In this document: piece after piece, positions 1 to 8,548 of the stretch
How the letters are laid out: each line of letters opens with the position of its first letter
How positions within the stretch are numbered: position 1 is the first letter of the stretch
NCBI GenBank assembly: GCA_947626505.1
Contig: CANQSN010000003.1
Location: 1-64,000 of the forward strand
Direction of reading: 5' to 3'
Source: an uncultured Lachnospiraceae bacterium
GTDB lineage: Bacteria; Bacillota; Clostridia; Lachnospirales; Lachnospiraceae
Length of the DNA stretch: 64,000 bases
Translations under genes and position numbers: made by a program
Notes under the pieces: model-generated
Told to the model about the DNA's origin: nothing
The model's input: only the letters and a program-made list of their open reading frames with translations
Database searches by the model: none

Positions 1-922
1 AGAATAGTATAATAGCTACAATCGAGCCGACAATATCCACAATTCTTTTAATAATCTTGTTTACTGTATTGCTTAAAGGTACGTTTCGTATATTGATTAC
101 AGGAAGCCCGCTTAAGTCTTCTACATAAGGCTGGGTAGTAATAAACTTATAGTAATCCGGTACAAACTTTGTATGGGTACCGCTTTTCTCGCATATATTA
201 ACGATATGCTCTAATTTATGATATTCTTTAATATTCAAAGTAATGATGGTTTCATCTAAAACATTTTCACTTAAATAACTTTCTAAGTCGCTTATAGTTC
301 CAATCTTTGGAACGCCGCGGTACTCAAAATCCTGCGCCATAGTGTCGTCAAATATACCATGTATGCGGTACCCCCACTGGGGGTTAAGCTTAAGCCTGTC
401 AATATAGGATGCTGCCGCCGGACTAAATCCAATAATAATAATATGCTTTAAATTATGTCCGCCCTCCCTCATAATAGCCAAGGATTTGCGGATAATATTA
501 CGCACCAGCGTAGACAAGAATATATTTATACCGCAAAATATCATCAAAAGCCAACGGGAATAATTATCAAGCTTAAGCAGGTACAGCATTACAAATATTA
601 TAACAAGACCGGTTACATTTGCCTTTATAATATTAATCAGCTCATACTTTCTGCTTAAAAAACGCTTCGGCGCATACAAATGAAAAATATAATAAAGAAT
701 AATGTATCCTATTGTAATATATAATACCGGCGACCTGTAAACCGGCAATAAATAATCCTTTAATGTGTAATAAAAAATACCTAAGGTTCCCGGCTCATGG
801 GTTGGCGCAAAAGGCGGAAGCTTAAAACGTACATAATAAGCAGTCACGAAGGACACTACTGTGATAATAGCGTCCAGCACCAAATGCAGGGCGTTGAAGT
901 ATTTTTGGTTTTCTTTAATCAT
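1..922 (-). CDS. Undecaprenyl-phosphate sugar phosphotransferase, N-terminal part (cut by window edge)
   Basis: Partial gene; about 307 codons are visible and the reading frame is still open at the left edge. Reading the minus strand from the ATG gives a membrane-rich N-terminus (several hydrophobic segments in the first 130 residues), then a Rossmann-like CoA-binding-type region beginning near 'HIIIIGFSPAA', then 'NTVNKIIKRIVDIVGSIVA', which is the usual junction into the bacterial sugar transferase domain (PF02397). That catalytic domain lies outside the window. Proteins of this plan (WcaJ/EpsE-like) transfer a sugar phosphate onto undecaprenyl phosphate to start exopolysaccharide or capsule repeat synthesis at the inner face of the membrane. 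It is transcribed away from the HtrA gene. The assignment of family is firm; the sugar donor cannot be told. Confidence 0.85.
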   Translation of the reverse strand, partial: MIKENQKYFNALHLVLDAIITVVSFVTAYYVRFKLPPFAPTHEPGTLGIFYYTLKDYLLPVYRSPVLYITIGYIILYYIFHLYAPKRFLSRKYELINIIKANVTGLVIIFVMLYLLKLDNYSRWLLMIFCGINIFLSTLVRNIIRKSLAIMREGGHNLKHIIIIGFSPAAASYIDRLKLNPQWGYRIHGIFDDTMAQDFEYRGVPKIGTISDLESYLSENVLDETIITLNIKEYHKLEHIVNICEKSGTHTKFVPDYYKFITTQPYVEDLSGLPVINIRNVPLSNTVNKIIKRIVDIVGSIVAIILF

Positions 923-1308
923 AATATAGACCTTCCATCTGCAAACATAGCATATAACTATTTAAAAGTCTTAACCGTTTATTAATAAAGGAAATAACCT
1001 TTATAACATACTGTTTATTATCTCCGCGTATATAATACAATAAATGCAGCATTTTCTCAATGGTTTTTGACAAAAAATATGTTTGTATATTTTTAAAGAG
1101 TATCTATTATATTATACATATAGTATTTCACTGGCGCTGTTTCGCATTCATAAAACATTTTAATGAGTTCACAAATTTTCATTTATTTTACACACAGTTG
1201 TAACAACTCAGTCACACTTTAATCACAATCCATTGATACTATAATACCTGTAAACAAACTAAGTCAACATAAACGATGAGTATACATTTATGAAAGGAGC
1301 ATTTATTT
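923..1308. other. Divergent intergenic region, AT-rich, no gene
   Basis: A 386-base gap between two divergent genes. It holds the minus-strand promoter described separately, a TATAAT hexamer at 1240-1245 that could be the -10 of the protease gene (its -35 is weak), and a 13-base palindrome AGTTGTAACAACT at 1196-1208 just upstream of that hexamer, which could be an operator. No open frame with a ribosome site was found. Confidence 0.5.
1032..1060 (-). promoter_or_regulatory. Predicted sigma-A promoter of the sugar transferase gene
   Basis: On the minus strand TTGAGA (-35, bases 1055-1060) and TATTAT (-10, bases 1032-1037) are separated by exactly 17 bases. The leader to the ATG would be about 100 bases. 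No other gene lies on this strand upstream. Confidence 0.5.
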
Positions 1309-3078
1309 ATGAGTGAAGAATATCAAAAAAACGACGGTCAGGAAGCTGTACAGAATGCTGACTTTGTAATGTCAGATAGCAGCAAAGAACCTGCAGACAG
1401 CAAATCATCAGAAACAGAAAACAATGCCGAAGCGCAGGGTACCACTTATCATAGAAGTTATATAAATGACAATGATCCCAATGCAAGAACCTATATCAAC
1501 GGCAGGGCTGAACAAAAACCGGATAACCACGGCGAGCCAAGATTTTACGCCGGATATGAACCTAAGGGAAGTTACTCAAATCAGAGCGGCGGTTATTATA
1601 ATCAGCAGGGGTATCAGGGAGGCAACGGTTATTCAAATAGCGGCTATAACAATACCTACCAAAACGCTAACGCCGGCGGATATCAGAACAGCTATACAGG
1701 ATATACTGCTCCTGCAAAACAGCCCAAGCCTAAAAAGAAGATGAGCGACAAGGCAAAAAAAACATGGGCTTTTATTGGAAAGGCGGCGGCATTTGGCGCA
1801 ATTGCAGGATTAATTATACTCGGCATGAACGCAGCATTTTATAAAATTGCAAATAAAAACAATGCCGGCAATAAAACTACTACAACGACGGGAACAACCG
1901 GAACTGTTAAGACTACCTCAGGCGGAGAAAAGTCTGACACAAGCGATGTATCGCAGCTTGTAAAGAACGTAATGCCTTCAATTGTATCCATAACAAGCAC
2001 ATTTAATGCAACAAACAGCAGTGATTTCAACAGCTTTTACTACTGGTTTTATGGCGGTAATGACAGCAACGCCAAGGAACAGACAGGAAGCGGCTCAGGA
2101 GTTGTAATTGGAGAGACTGACAAGCAGTTAATGATTGTAACTAACAACCACGTAATTTCCGATAATTCTTACGGAGATGCTACAAAGGTTCAAGTGACAT
2201 TTTCAGATGATAAGACAGTAGACGCTACTGTAAAAGGTACGGATTCAGATGCAGATTTGGCGGTACTTACGGTAAATAAATCAGACATGGAAAAGGATAC
2301 TCTGGAAAGTACAAAGATTGCAGTGCTTGGCGATTCTGATTCCATGAATGTTGGAGACAGCGTAGTTGCCATAGGAAATGCGCTTGGCTATGGGCAGTCT
2401 GTAACCAGAGGCATCGTAAGCGCCATGAATCGCGACGTACAATTAGAAGACCGAACCATGACGCTATTGCAGACTGACGCTGCAATCAATCCGGGTAACT
2501 CAGGCGGCGCCCTGCTGAATATGAATGGTGAGCTTATCGGTATAAATTCCGTAAAATACGCCTCCGATGCGGTAGAGGGCATGGGATATGCAATTCCGAT
2601 GGTGATTGCACAGCCTATCATAGAGGAACTAATGAATGAAGAAGAAGTCAAGGCATCTGATGCGGCTTATCTTGGTATATATGGTAATGATATCAGCACA
2701 GACCTTTCCGGCGTATATGACATGCCCGAGGGAGTGTGGGTTAAGGAGGTAACAAAGGATTCCCCCGCTGAGGACGCCGGAATACAACAGAGAGATATCA
2801 TTGTAAAATTTAACGAGCACAAGATTACTACTATGAAAGGCCTTCAGGAGCAGATTGCTAAAAAGAAGGCGGGTACTGAAGTTACCATTACGCTTAAACG
2901 TCAGGATTCCGATGGCGGATATAAGGATGTTGAACTTAAGGTAACATTAGGAAAGCGTTCTGAAGCGGGCTCTGAATTTGATAATTACAATAATAATCAA
3001 CAGGATAATCAGGATAATCAAACTCAGGAAAATATTCCTTTCTTTGGAGATGGCTTTGATAATTTCTTTGGGAACTAG
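1309..3078 (+). CDS. htrA: Membrane-anchored HtrA/DegP-like serine protease with PDZ domain
   Basis: 589 residues, with an AAAGGAG ribosome site ahead of the ATG. Residues 1-145 are a hydrophilic cytoplasmic segment, strongly enriched in Tyr, Gly, Asn and Gln between about 60 and 135 and ending in a PKPKKK basic patch. One membrane segment follows (about 153-175), then a Thr-rich linker, an S1C protease domain (about 215-440) and a PDZ domain (about 450-550). The catalytic triad is intact: His281 in NNHVISD, Asp316 in DADLAVL, Ser398 in GNSGGAL. The tail is Asn/Gln-rich and ends in Phe-rich FFGDGFDNFFGN. The protease would face the cell exterior and degrade or refold damaged envelope proteins, as known for HtrA proteins. 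The length of the low-complexity cytoplasmic part is unusual compared with Bacillus HtrA. Single-gene unit closed by a terminator. Confidence 0.93.
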   Translation: MSEEYQKNDGQEAVQNADFVMSDSSKEPADSKSSETENNAEAQGTTYHRSYINDNDPNARTYINGRAEQKPDNHGEPRFYAGYEPKGSYSNQSGGYYNQQGYQGGNGYSNSGYNNTYQNANAGGYQNSYTGYTAPAKQPKPKKKMSDKAKKTWAFIGKAAAFGAIAGLIILGMNAAFYKIANKNNAGNKTTTTTGTTGTVKTTSGGEKSDTSDVSQLVKNVMPSIVSITSTFNATNSSDFNSFYYWFYGGNDSNAKEQTGSGSGVVIGETDKQLMIVTNNHVISDNSYGDATKVQVTFSDDKTVDATVKGTDSDADLAVLTVNKSDMEKDTLESTKIAVLGDSDSMNVGDSVVAIGNALGYGQSVTRGIVSAMNRDVQLEDRTMTLLQTDAAINPGNSGGALLNMNGELIGINSVKYASDAVEGMGYAIPMVIAQPIIEELMNEEEVKASDAAYLGIYGNDISTDLSGVYDMPEGVWVKEVTKDSPAEDAGIQQRDIIVKFNEHKITTMKGLQEQIAKKKAGTEVTITLKRQDSDGGYKDVELKVTLGKRSEAGSEFDNYNNNQQDNQDNQTQENIPFFGDGFDNFFGN

Positions 3079-3090
3079 ACATTTATAATA

Positions 3091-3119
3091 AAAAGGGTTG
3101 CCGCAATGCAACCCTTTTT
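3091..3119. terminator. Bidirectional intrinsic terminator
   Basis: Perfect 11-base stem (3091-3101 with 3108-3118, six-base loop) flanked by an A tract on the left and a T tract on the right, so it can serve both the protease gene and the convergent esterase gene. Confidence 0.85.
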
Positions 3120-3165
3120 ATTTTTATTATGTATTTATAGTAAAAAATGCTTTCAATAAAAATTA

Positions 3166-4743
3166 TTAAAATGGCGCCAATGGCATCTCCTTTTTATTAT
3201 AAACATTTGCCCTCATAAAATTATGATGGGCATATCTTGCAACTATAGGATTAGGAACCATAGGACTGCTCAAAATTATAAAATCCTTTTCCACCGCCGC
3301 AACAGCAGGTGAAAATCTTCCGTCTGCTCCGGCAATCTCAAAGCCCTCAGGGTAAATACCAAGCTTCGCTGCATCTTTTACTGAAACCAATACCGGCTCC
3401 CGCCCAATTGGTTCTGTGTTTAACATAATTTCCCGATAAGTATGGTTAAAATATAATGTCAGCATACCTGCCTCTGTAAAGCTTCCGGCATAGGACATAA
3501 ACGTCCCTTCCTCCTGTCTGTCATAACACATGACAAGCGCCGCCCTTCCAAGCCTTGTTCCGGGAGTCCTTTTATCTGTAGGATGCACATTATCAAATTC
3601 TCCCAAATCACACAGAGGAACATATGAAACCATAGCCATATTCTCCGCCACATTTCTTTGCGCCTGACGAATCATGCCCCATGAACCATCATCCTCTGCT
3701 CCTTTTTCAATATACATTGGAAGCTGCAACAGCAAAAACGGAAGCTCTTCATCCCACAACTGTCTCCACCATGTAATCATCTTTTTTAACATAGTTTCAT
3801 AATACTCAGCTTTAGCAGCATCTTCTTCCCCCTGATAATACCACACCCCTCGCATGGTATAGGGCGATACTCTCTTTAGCATATACTCTGCCATTCCGCC
3901 CGGTCTGTAAGGAGAAAGCCAGCCCTGCGGCTCCGGCCATGGATATGGTCCCGCCAATTCATTTATCTGTTCACCTGATAAGATTTTTCCTTTACTGCTT
4001 GCGTCCTGCTTTAACTTATCTACCTTTATTTGATATTCTTCTAATATCTTATTGTATTCTTCCATCTCCTTAAGATATGTTTCATTTGTTTTATCCCCTA
4101 CCAAATCTTCATATTCATTATAGTACCTCTGTCCCTCCGGAAACGACATAAGCTGCTCCTTACTAAGCCATGCCATAATAGATGTTCCTCCCTTGCTGCA
4201 ATTAATAATTCCTATAGGCACTTTAAGCTCGCTATTTAACTTCTTGGCGGCAAAATATGCAATTGCCGACAAATGAACAGCCTTCTCGCAAAGCATATTA
4301 TCCCAATGCGCCTGAGCCTCCTTTTTAAGCCACTCCTCGCTTTCATAAGTCATTTTTTCTGTGTAATAAAAGCAAATATCCTTAGCGATATTTGTATTTT
4401 CCTTTATCCACTTAAATTCCTCTTCTGCCTGCATACAGTTTCCAAGCTCTAATTCCATGTTGGACTGTCCTCCTGCCAGCCAGATTTCTCCATAACGGAC
4501 ATGGTAAAATACAAGCTGCTCGCCGCCTGATTTAACCTTAAGAGTAACCTCATTTCCCTCCTCCTGCGCTGGAAGAACTCCTAAAAAATATCCTTCCTCA
4601 GAAGCTTTGGTCTCTACCATAAGCCCTCTCTCAGGAACTTCAATAACAACATCTGCACAAGGCTCTGTATACCCATATACATTTACCTTTTTTAAACGCT
4701 GTAAAATCATATTGTCGCTAAATATCGAATGCATCTTCAGCAT
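3166..4743 (-). CDS. Sialate O-acetylesterase-like (SGNH/SASA) enzyme
   Basis: 525 residues from the chosen ATG at 4743, which has a GGAGGTG site seven bases upstream; a longer in-frame start (545 residues) would overlap the stop of the preceding gene by 44 bases and lacks such a site. The nucleophile motif GGQSNME places the serine at about residue 94, and a C-terminal DNVHPTDK supplies the likely catalytic Asp/His pair near residue 405. This matches the sialic acid-specific 9-O-acetylesterase (SASA, PF03629) family. No signal peptide, so the enzyme should be cytosolic and act on imported acetylated sugars; sialic acid itself or acetylated plant xylan sugars are both possible substrates. It lies directly behind a metallophosphoesterase gene on the same strand. 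Confidence 0.82.
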   Translation of the reverse strand: MLKMHSIFSDNMILQRLKKVNVYGYTEPCADVVIEVPERGLMVETKASEEGYFLGVLPAQEEGNEVTLKVKSGGEQLVFYHVRYGEIWLAGGQSNMELELGNCMQAEEEFKWIKENTNIAKDICFYYTEKMTYESEEWLKKEAQAHWDNMLCEKAVHLSAIAYFAAKKLNSELKVPIGIINCSKGGTSIMAWLSKEQLMSFPEGQRYYNEYEDLVGDKTNETYLKEMEEYNKILEEYQIKVDKLKQDASSKGKILSGEQINELAGPYPWPEPQGWLSPYRPGGMAEYMLKRVSPYTMRGVWYYQGEEDAAKAEYYETMLKKMITWWRQLWDEELPFLLLQLPMYIEKGAEDDGSWGMIRQAQRNVAENMAMVSYVPLCDLGEFDNVHPTDKRTPGTRLGRAALVMCYDRQEEGTFMSYAGSFTEAGMLTLYFNHTYREIMLNTEPIGREPVLVSVKDAAKLGIYPEGFEIAGADGRFSPAVAAVEKDFIILSSPMVPNPIVARYAHHNFMRANVYNKKEMPLAPF

Positions 4744-4759
4744 TTTTTCACCTCCGGTA

Positions 4760-5362
4760 TTACTTTTTTTCGTCATATTCAATAATATAGTGGTCAAAGG
4801 CATTAACTACCCTTGTATCCTTATATACCCGTTCCCTTTTATTATTCATGCCATAATTCATGTGAATATGACCGTGGACAAAATACTTGGGCGAATACTT
4901 GTCCATTAATTCCACAAAAGCCTCAAAACCTTCATGACACAAATCTTCCCCGTCATATACGTTATATGCCGGCGCATGGGTAACTAAAATATCAAAACCC
5001 TTGCGCCATTTTAAAGCCATCCATAATCTGCGGACGCGTTTACGCATTTCCTTTTGCGTATATTGGTATTTACCATTGTTGTAACGCATAGAACCGCCCA
5101 GTCCCAAAATCCGCACCCCTTTATAGACATATATCCGGTCCTCAATGCTTATACATCCATCCGGCGGATTCTCGTCATAACAATCATCATGGTTGCCATA
5201 CACATATAAAATAGGTACTTTAGCATAAGTTGCCAAAAAAGACAGATATTCAGGTTTTAAGTCCCCACATGATATAATTAAATCAATCCCATCCAATTTA
5301 TCCTTGCTAAAATAATCCCAATAGTACTTTGATTCCACATCTGATAGTACAAGTATTTTCAT
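4760..5362 (-). CDS. Small calcineurin-like metallophosphoesterase
   Basis: 200 residues. The ordered metal-binding motifs of the family are present: SDVES at residue 7 (first motif, with Glu where DxH is usual), CGDL near 32, GNHDD near 56, THAPAYN near 131 and HGHIH near 163. Cytosolic, no membrane segment. Such short members are usually of unknown substrate; class III relatives act on cyclic or bis-phosphate nucleotides. It starts just after the ParB/BMP fusion gene (20-base gap) and is followed by the esterase gene after 16 bases, so the three are probably co-transcribed. The substitution of the first-motif His is seen in part of the family and does not by itself mean inactivity. Confidence 0.78.
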   Translation of the reverse strand: MKILVLSDVESKYYWDYFSKDKLDGIDLIISCGDLKPEYLSFLATYAKVPILYVYGNHDDCYDENPPDGCISIEDRIYVYKGVRILGLGGSMRYNNGKYQYTQKEMRKRVRRLWMALKWRKGFDILVTHAPAYNVYDGEDLCHEGFEAFVELMDKYSPKYFVHGHIHMNYGMNNKRERVYKDTRVVNAFDHYIIEYDEKK

Positions 5363-5382
5363 CCTTTTCCCTCAATCCTTTA

Positions 5383-7338
5383 CTACTCACTTCCCTTTAC
5401 TTTGCCGCCTTCTTCATCATCTTCCGTCTTTACGCCCGAAACCTCAACCACAGGTCTCGCCTCCTGCCTAAGTTCCTCCAGAGTAGGTATATCTCCCAAA
5501 ACATTTTCCAGAAGCCAATCCATCTTCATAATATCCTCAGGCTGTATCTCTCCTTCCTCGCCATTGTGCAGATTACCCTCTTGGTCATATAACCTGCATG
5601 AAAATGTATGAAAACTGCCATTGCTTATATTATCTCTCACAAGATTAACCAGTCTCCTGCTATCCTCCGGCACATTGTTGGAGCAGATAACATCTATAAC
5701 TCCGGCAGAAATTCCCCACCAATAATTATACGCCTTGCTTTGCTGATTCTCCTTCTCCCAAGAACCATTTAAAACGCTTTTTACTAATCTCTCATAAAAT
5801 ATACCCCAATGCCATACCGGCATTGCCATATTAACAGGCCCTTCGCTGCCTCTGTAATACAATCCAAATTCCCTCGTAGCGCTGTCCGGCGTGATAAAAT
5901 CCTGACCTGACAAATACCTTATATCCTCTTTCGCAAAATTTTCTCCATAATCATAGTCCTTTCTGGTAGGCCAATCCAGATATACCTTAGCCCTTGGATT
6001 AACAAGCTTAGCCCCAAGCGCAAATGCATTTATATTGGAAATGGTTCCAAAAATGGGATATTCTGCAAGATAACCGATTTTGTCATTTGCAGTAAGCGAA
6101 CCCGCAATCATACCTGTTAAAAACTTTGCCTCATACATACGTCCATAATAAGTGCGGATATAATTGTGCGAGGTATTAAGAGAGCAATTTAAAATCTTAA
6201 CATCCGGATACTCAATCGCCACCTTAAGCGAAACCTCCATAAGCTGTGGGGTAACGGAAAATATCATATCGACTCCCATATCGACCACTTCATGAAACAG
6301 TTTTTCCGCATCCTTTGAGCCTGACGGAATAACCGCCTTAACTGTCTCAAGCTCGCCTTTAAAGCAATCCTCTAAGTACAATCTGCCAAGCTCATGCGCA
6401 TAAATCCAATCGGACTTTTCAGGCTCCTTATCATAAATAAATGCAGCCCTGTATATCTTTCCTCTGCTCGGAAGAAAATAATGAAAAATCTTCTTATTAA
6501 TAGATTCCCTTTTCTGTTTCTCCTCATTAGGATCCATAACAAGACTAACCTGCTCACCCTGAGCCAGCAATATAAATTCATTCCAGATTTTTGCAACTGC
6601 AATGCTCATCTCGTCAGGAGTCATTTCCTTTACCTTATCATATCCGTATATGGTAAGAAATGGAACAAGCGCATCTCCGGATTTTATTGGGAGCTTACCT
6701 CCCCCTCTCTCCTTAAAAACCTTACGGAACATAAAAAATACAGCGTTAAATTCTTTGCGCCTTTCTATACTCCATGGCTCCTCGGTTTCGCCTACAAGCT
6801 CTATAATCTTTGAGAACCTTGAAAGCTTCGACACATAAAGAGAGTTAATACCTGTTTTTTCATAAAAATCCATAAACTCGTAATATCGCTGGTTTTCCTC
6901 GTCGTCCGTCCGCTTCGGAACCTTCCTGATAACATTTCCCGGTATTGACACAGCGCCAAAAAACTTCATAACGCTTACGCGCTTGTTGCCCTCAATAACA
7001 TAAAACCTATTCATATATTCATAAGCCTGTATCGGATCTCTGATTCCCTCCTCAACCTGTGCGTCGCTCAAATTTGCCCACTTAGCGCTAAACTCTGTAC
7101 CATATTCTAAAAGCGGCATAAAATTTCTGGCAAATGCCTCAGTTCTTCCCGAAGTAGCGGTTCCCACAATGCGGTTTAGCGGTATATTTACCAGCCCCAG
7201 CTTTTCGTCTTTCTCAATTTCCACATGCTTTAAAATCTCGTCAAGTACTGGAAGATACGGATACTGCCCATTACTGCTGGCAGCTCTGTATTCCTTTTTC
7301 CCCAGCTTTAAAGCATCCAAATAATCATATGCTGACAT
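5383..7338 (-). CDS. Cytosolic fusion of a ParB-like domain with a BMP-family ligand-binding domain
   Basis: 651 residues, AAGGAG site before the ATG. There is no signal peptide or lipobox. Residues about 42-140 resemble a ParB/sulfiredoxin-like fold: a regular beta-alpha region around VNIPLNRIVG, then VIEGNKRVSVMKFFGA (residue about 113), which parallels the ParB 'GxHRxxA' motif. Residues about 140-280 are helical. From about 293 the sequence follows the basic membrane protein (BMP/PnrA-like, PF02608) fold: KIYRAAFIYD, GVDMIFSVTPQ, AGSLTANDKIGYLAEYP, and NGSWEKENQ near the end. BMP proteins normally bind nucleosides outside the cell for an ABC importer; here the domain would sit in the cytosol as a sensor. 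Function unknown; a nucleoside-responsive regulator is an inference. First gene of a probable three-gene unit. Confidence 0.7.
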   Translation of the reverse strand: MSAYDYLDALKLGKKEYRAASSNGQYPYLPVLDEILKHVEIEKDEKLGLVNIPLNRIVGTATSGRTEAFARNFMPLLEYGTEFSAKWANLSDAQVEEGIRDPIQAYEYMNRFYVIEGNKRVSVMKFFGAVSIPGNVIRKVPKRTDDEENQRYYEFMDFYEKTGINSLYVSKLSRFSKIIELVGETEEPWSIERRKEFNAVFFMFRKVFKERGGGKLPIKSGDALVPFLTIYGYDKVKEMTPDEMSIAVAKIWNEFILLAQGEQVSLVMDPNEEKQKRESINKKIFHYFLPSRGKIYRAAFIYDKEPEKSDWIYAHELGRLYLEDCFKGELETVKAVIPSGSKDAEKLFHEVVDMGVDMIFSVTPQLMEVSLKVAIEYPDVKILNCSLNTSHNYIRTYYGRMYEAKFLTGMIAGSLTANDKIGYLAEYPIFGTISNINAFALGAKLVNPRAKVYLDWPTRKDYDYGENFAKEDIRYLSGQDFITPDSATREFGLYYRGSEGPVNMAMPVWHWGIFYERLVKSVLNGSWEKENQQSKAYNYWWGISAGVIDVICSNNVPEDSRRLVNLVRDNISNGSFHTFSCRLYDQEGNLHNGEEGEIQPEDIMKMDWLLENVLGDIPTLEELRQEARPVVEVSGVKTEDDEEGGKVKGSE

Positions 7339-7405
7339 AATTATTCTCCTTTTTCAATTATGTATGTATTCAATGAGCTTCCGCCTGATATTTATTAATA
7401 TTTAC

Positions 7406-8548
7406 CTATTTCTCAATTCCAAGGAGTCTGGCAATTCTTTGGCAGCTTTTACCATCATTATAGGCAAAAGTATCATTTACAAAATCTTTTATGCCATAGC
7501 GTTCCTCATATTCTTCTTCGGTCATAGCTTTTACTTTTCTTACGGACTCTATAAGCTCCTCCTCATTCTCCACCACAGGTCCCGGAACATACTCCTTGTA
7601 ATTCCAATAAAACCCTCTGCTATTTTTCTCAAATTCATTCAAATCATAGGCAAAAAATATAATTGGTCTTTTAAGCACTGCATATTCAAATGTAATTGAA
7701 GAATAATCCGTAATCAGCAGCGCTGTCGCAAACAAAAGCGTATTAAGACTTCTAAAGCCGCTGAAATTAATTACATTATCAGGAAGCTCCTTGTCATTAT
7801 AATGCTTTGCCACAAAAGGATGCAACCTCAATCCCACCACATATTCTTCGCCAAGCTGCTTTGCCAAGCTGTTAATATTAAGTCCCAGCTTAGGCTCATC
7901 TACCTGACTGTCCCTAAAGGTAGGCGCATATAACACCAGCTTCTTTCCTTTAAGAATCGGGTATTTTTTTAACAGCTCCCTAACCCTTTGATACTGATAC
8001 TGACTGTTAAAAAATACGTCTGTTCTCGGAAGTCCGGTCACAAACACCTTATCCTCCGGCATAGAAAAACTTTTCCCATATATTCTTTTAGTTGTATTGG
8101 AGCTTACAAGCAAATGGGTATTATTCTGATTGGCCAAAAACTCCAACTCCTTCAACCTGCCATGATTAGCATCTGCGCCAATCTTTTTAATTACCCCTGT
8201 GCCATGCCAAAGCTGGACAACCGAAACTGATTTGCGAAACTTTAAAAACGCCATTGGAAGAAACATATTATCTAAAAACACATACTTACTTCTTGCAAGA
8301 CTATACGCCGCCACTACAAAAAAACGCCATATCTTTACTAATGATTTTCCAAAATGCGTATCGGAGCGTTTAAGCTCAAAAAATACAAATTCCTTATCAA
8401 GCGATATTATATAATCGCGAATAACAGCTATATTTCCTTCAGGACCTGAATCATGCGTCATAACAAGAAACGCCCTTTTATCACTTACAGGAAACAAACA
8501 AAAAATGCGATAAAGAATCGCAAATACCCTATATCCCAACTCTTTCAC
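7406..8548 (-). CDS. CDP-glycerol glycerophosphotransferase family protein (TagB/TagF-like)
   Basis: 380 residues; starts with GTG, spaced six bases from GGGAG, and overlaps the stop of the upstream gene by four bases (GTGA), so the two are translationally coupled. Family PF04464 motifs in order: WHGTGVIKK near residue 113, GLPRTDVF near 172, LYAPTFRDS near 206, RLHPF near 241 and ITDYSSITFEYAVLKRP near 284. Enzymes of this family add glycerol phosphate (or a related polyol phosphate) from a CDP-activated donor to a lipid-linked acceptor on the cytoplasmic face of the membrane. A short hydrophobic N-terminus fits membrane association. It is the last gene of the envelope polymer cluster. Whether it is a primase or polymerase cannot be decided. 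Confidence 0.88.
   Translation of the reverse strand: MKELGYRVFAILYRIFCLFPVSDKRAFLVMTHDSGPEGNIAVIRDYIISLDKEFVFFELKRSDTHFGKSLVKIWRFFVVAAYSLARSKYVFLDNMFLPMAFLKFRKSVSVVQLWHGTGVIKKIGADANHGRLKELEFLANQNNTHLLVSSNTTKRIYGKSFSMPEDKVFVTGLPRTDVFFNSQYQYQRVRELLKKYPILKGKKLVLYAPTFRDSQVDEPKLGLNINSLAKQLGEEYVVGLRLHPFVAKHYNDKELPDNVINFSGFRSLNTLLFATALLITDYSSITFEYAVLKRPIIFFAYDLNEFEKNSRGFYWNYKEYVPGPVVENEEELIESVRKVKAMTEEEYEERYGIKDFVNDTFAYNDGKSCQRIARLLGIEK

Noticed and set aside
455-985. Small plus-strand open frames of 62-67 codons
   Set aside because: They lie inside the minus-strand sugar transferase gene, which translates into a well-ordered protein; no ribosome sites.
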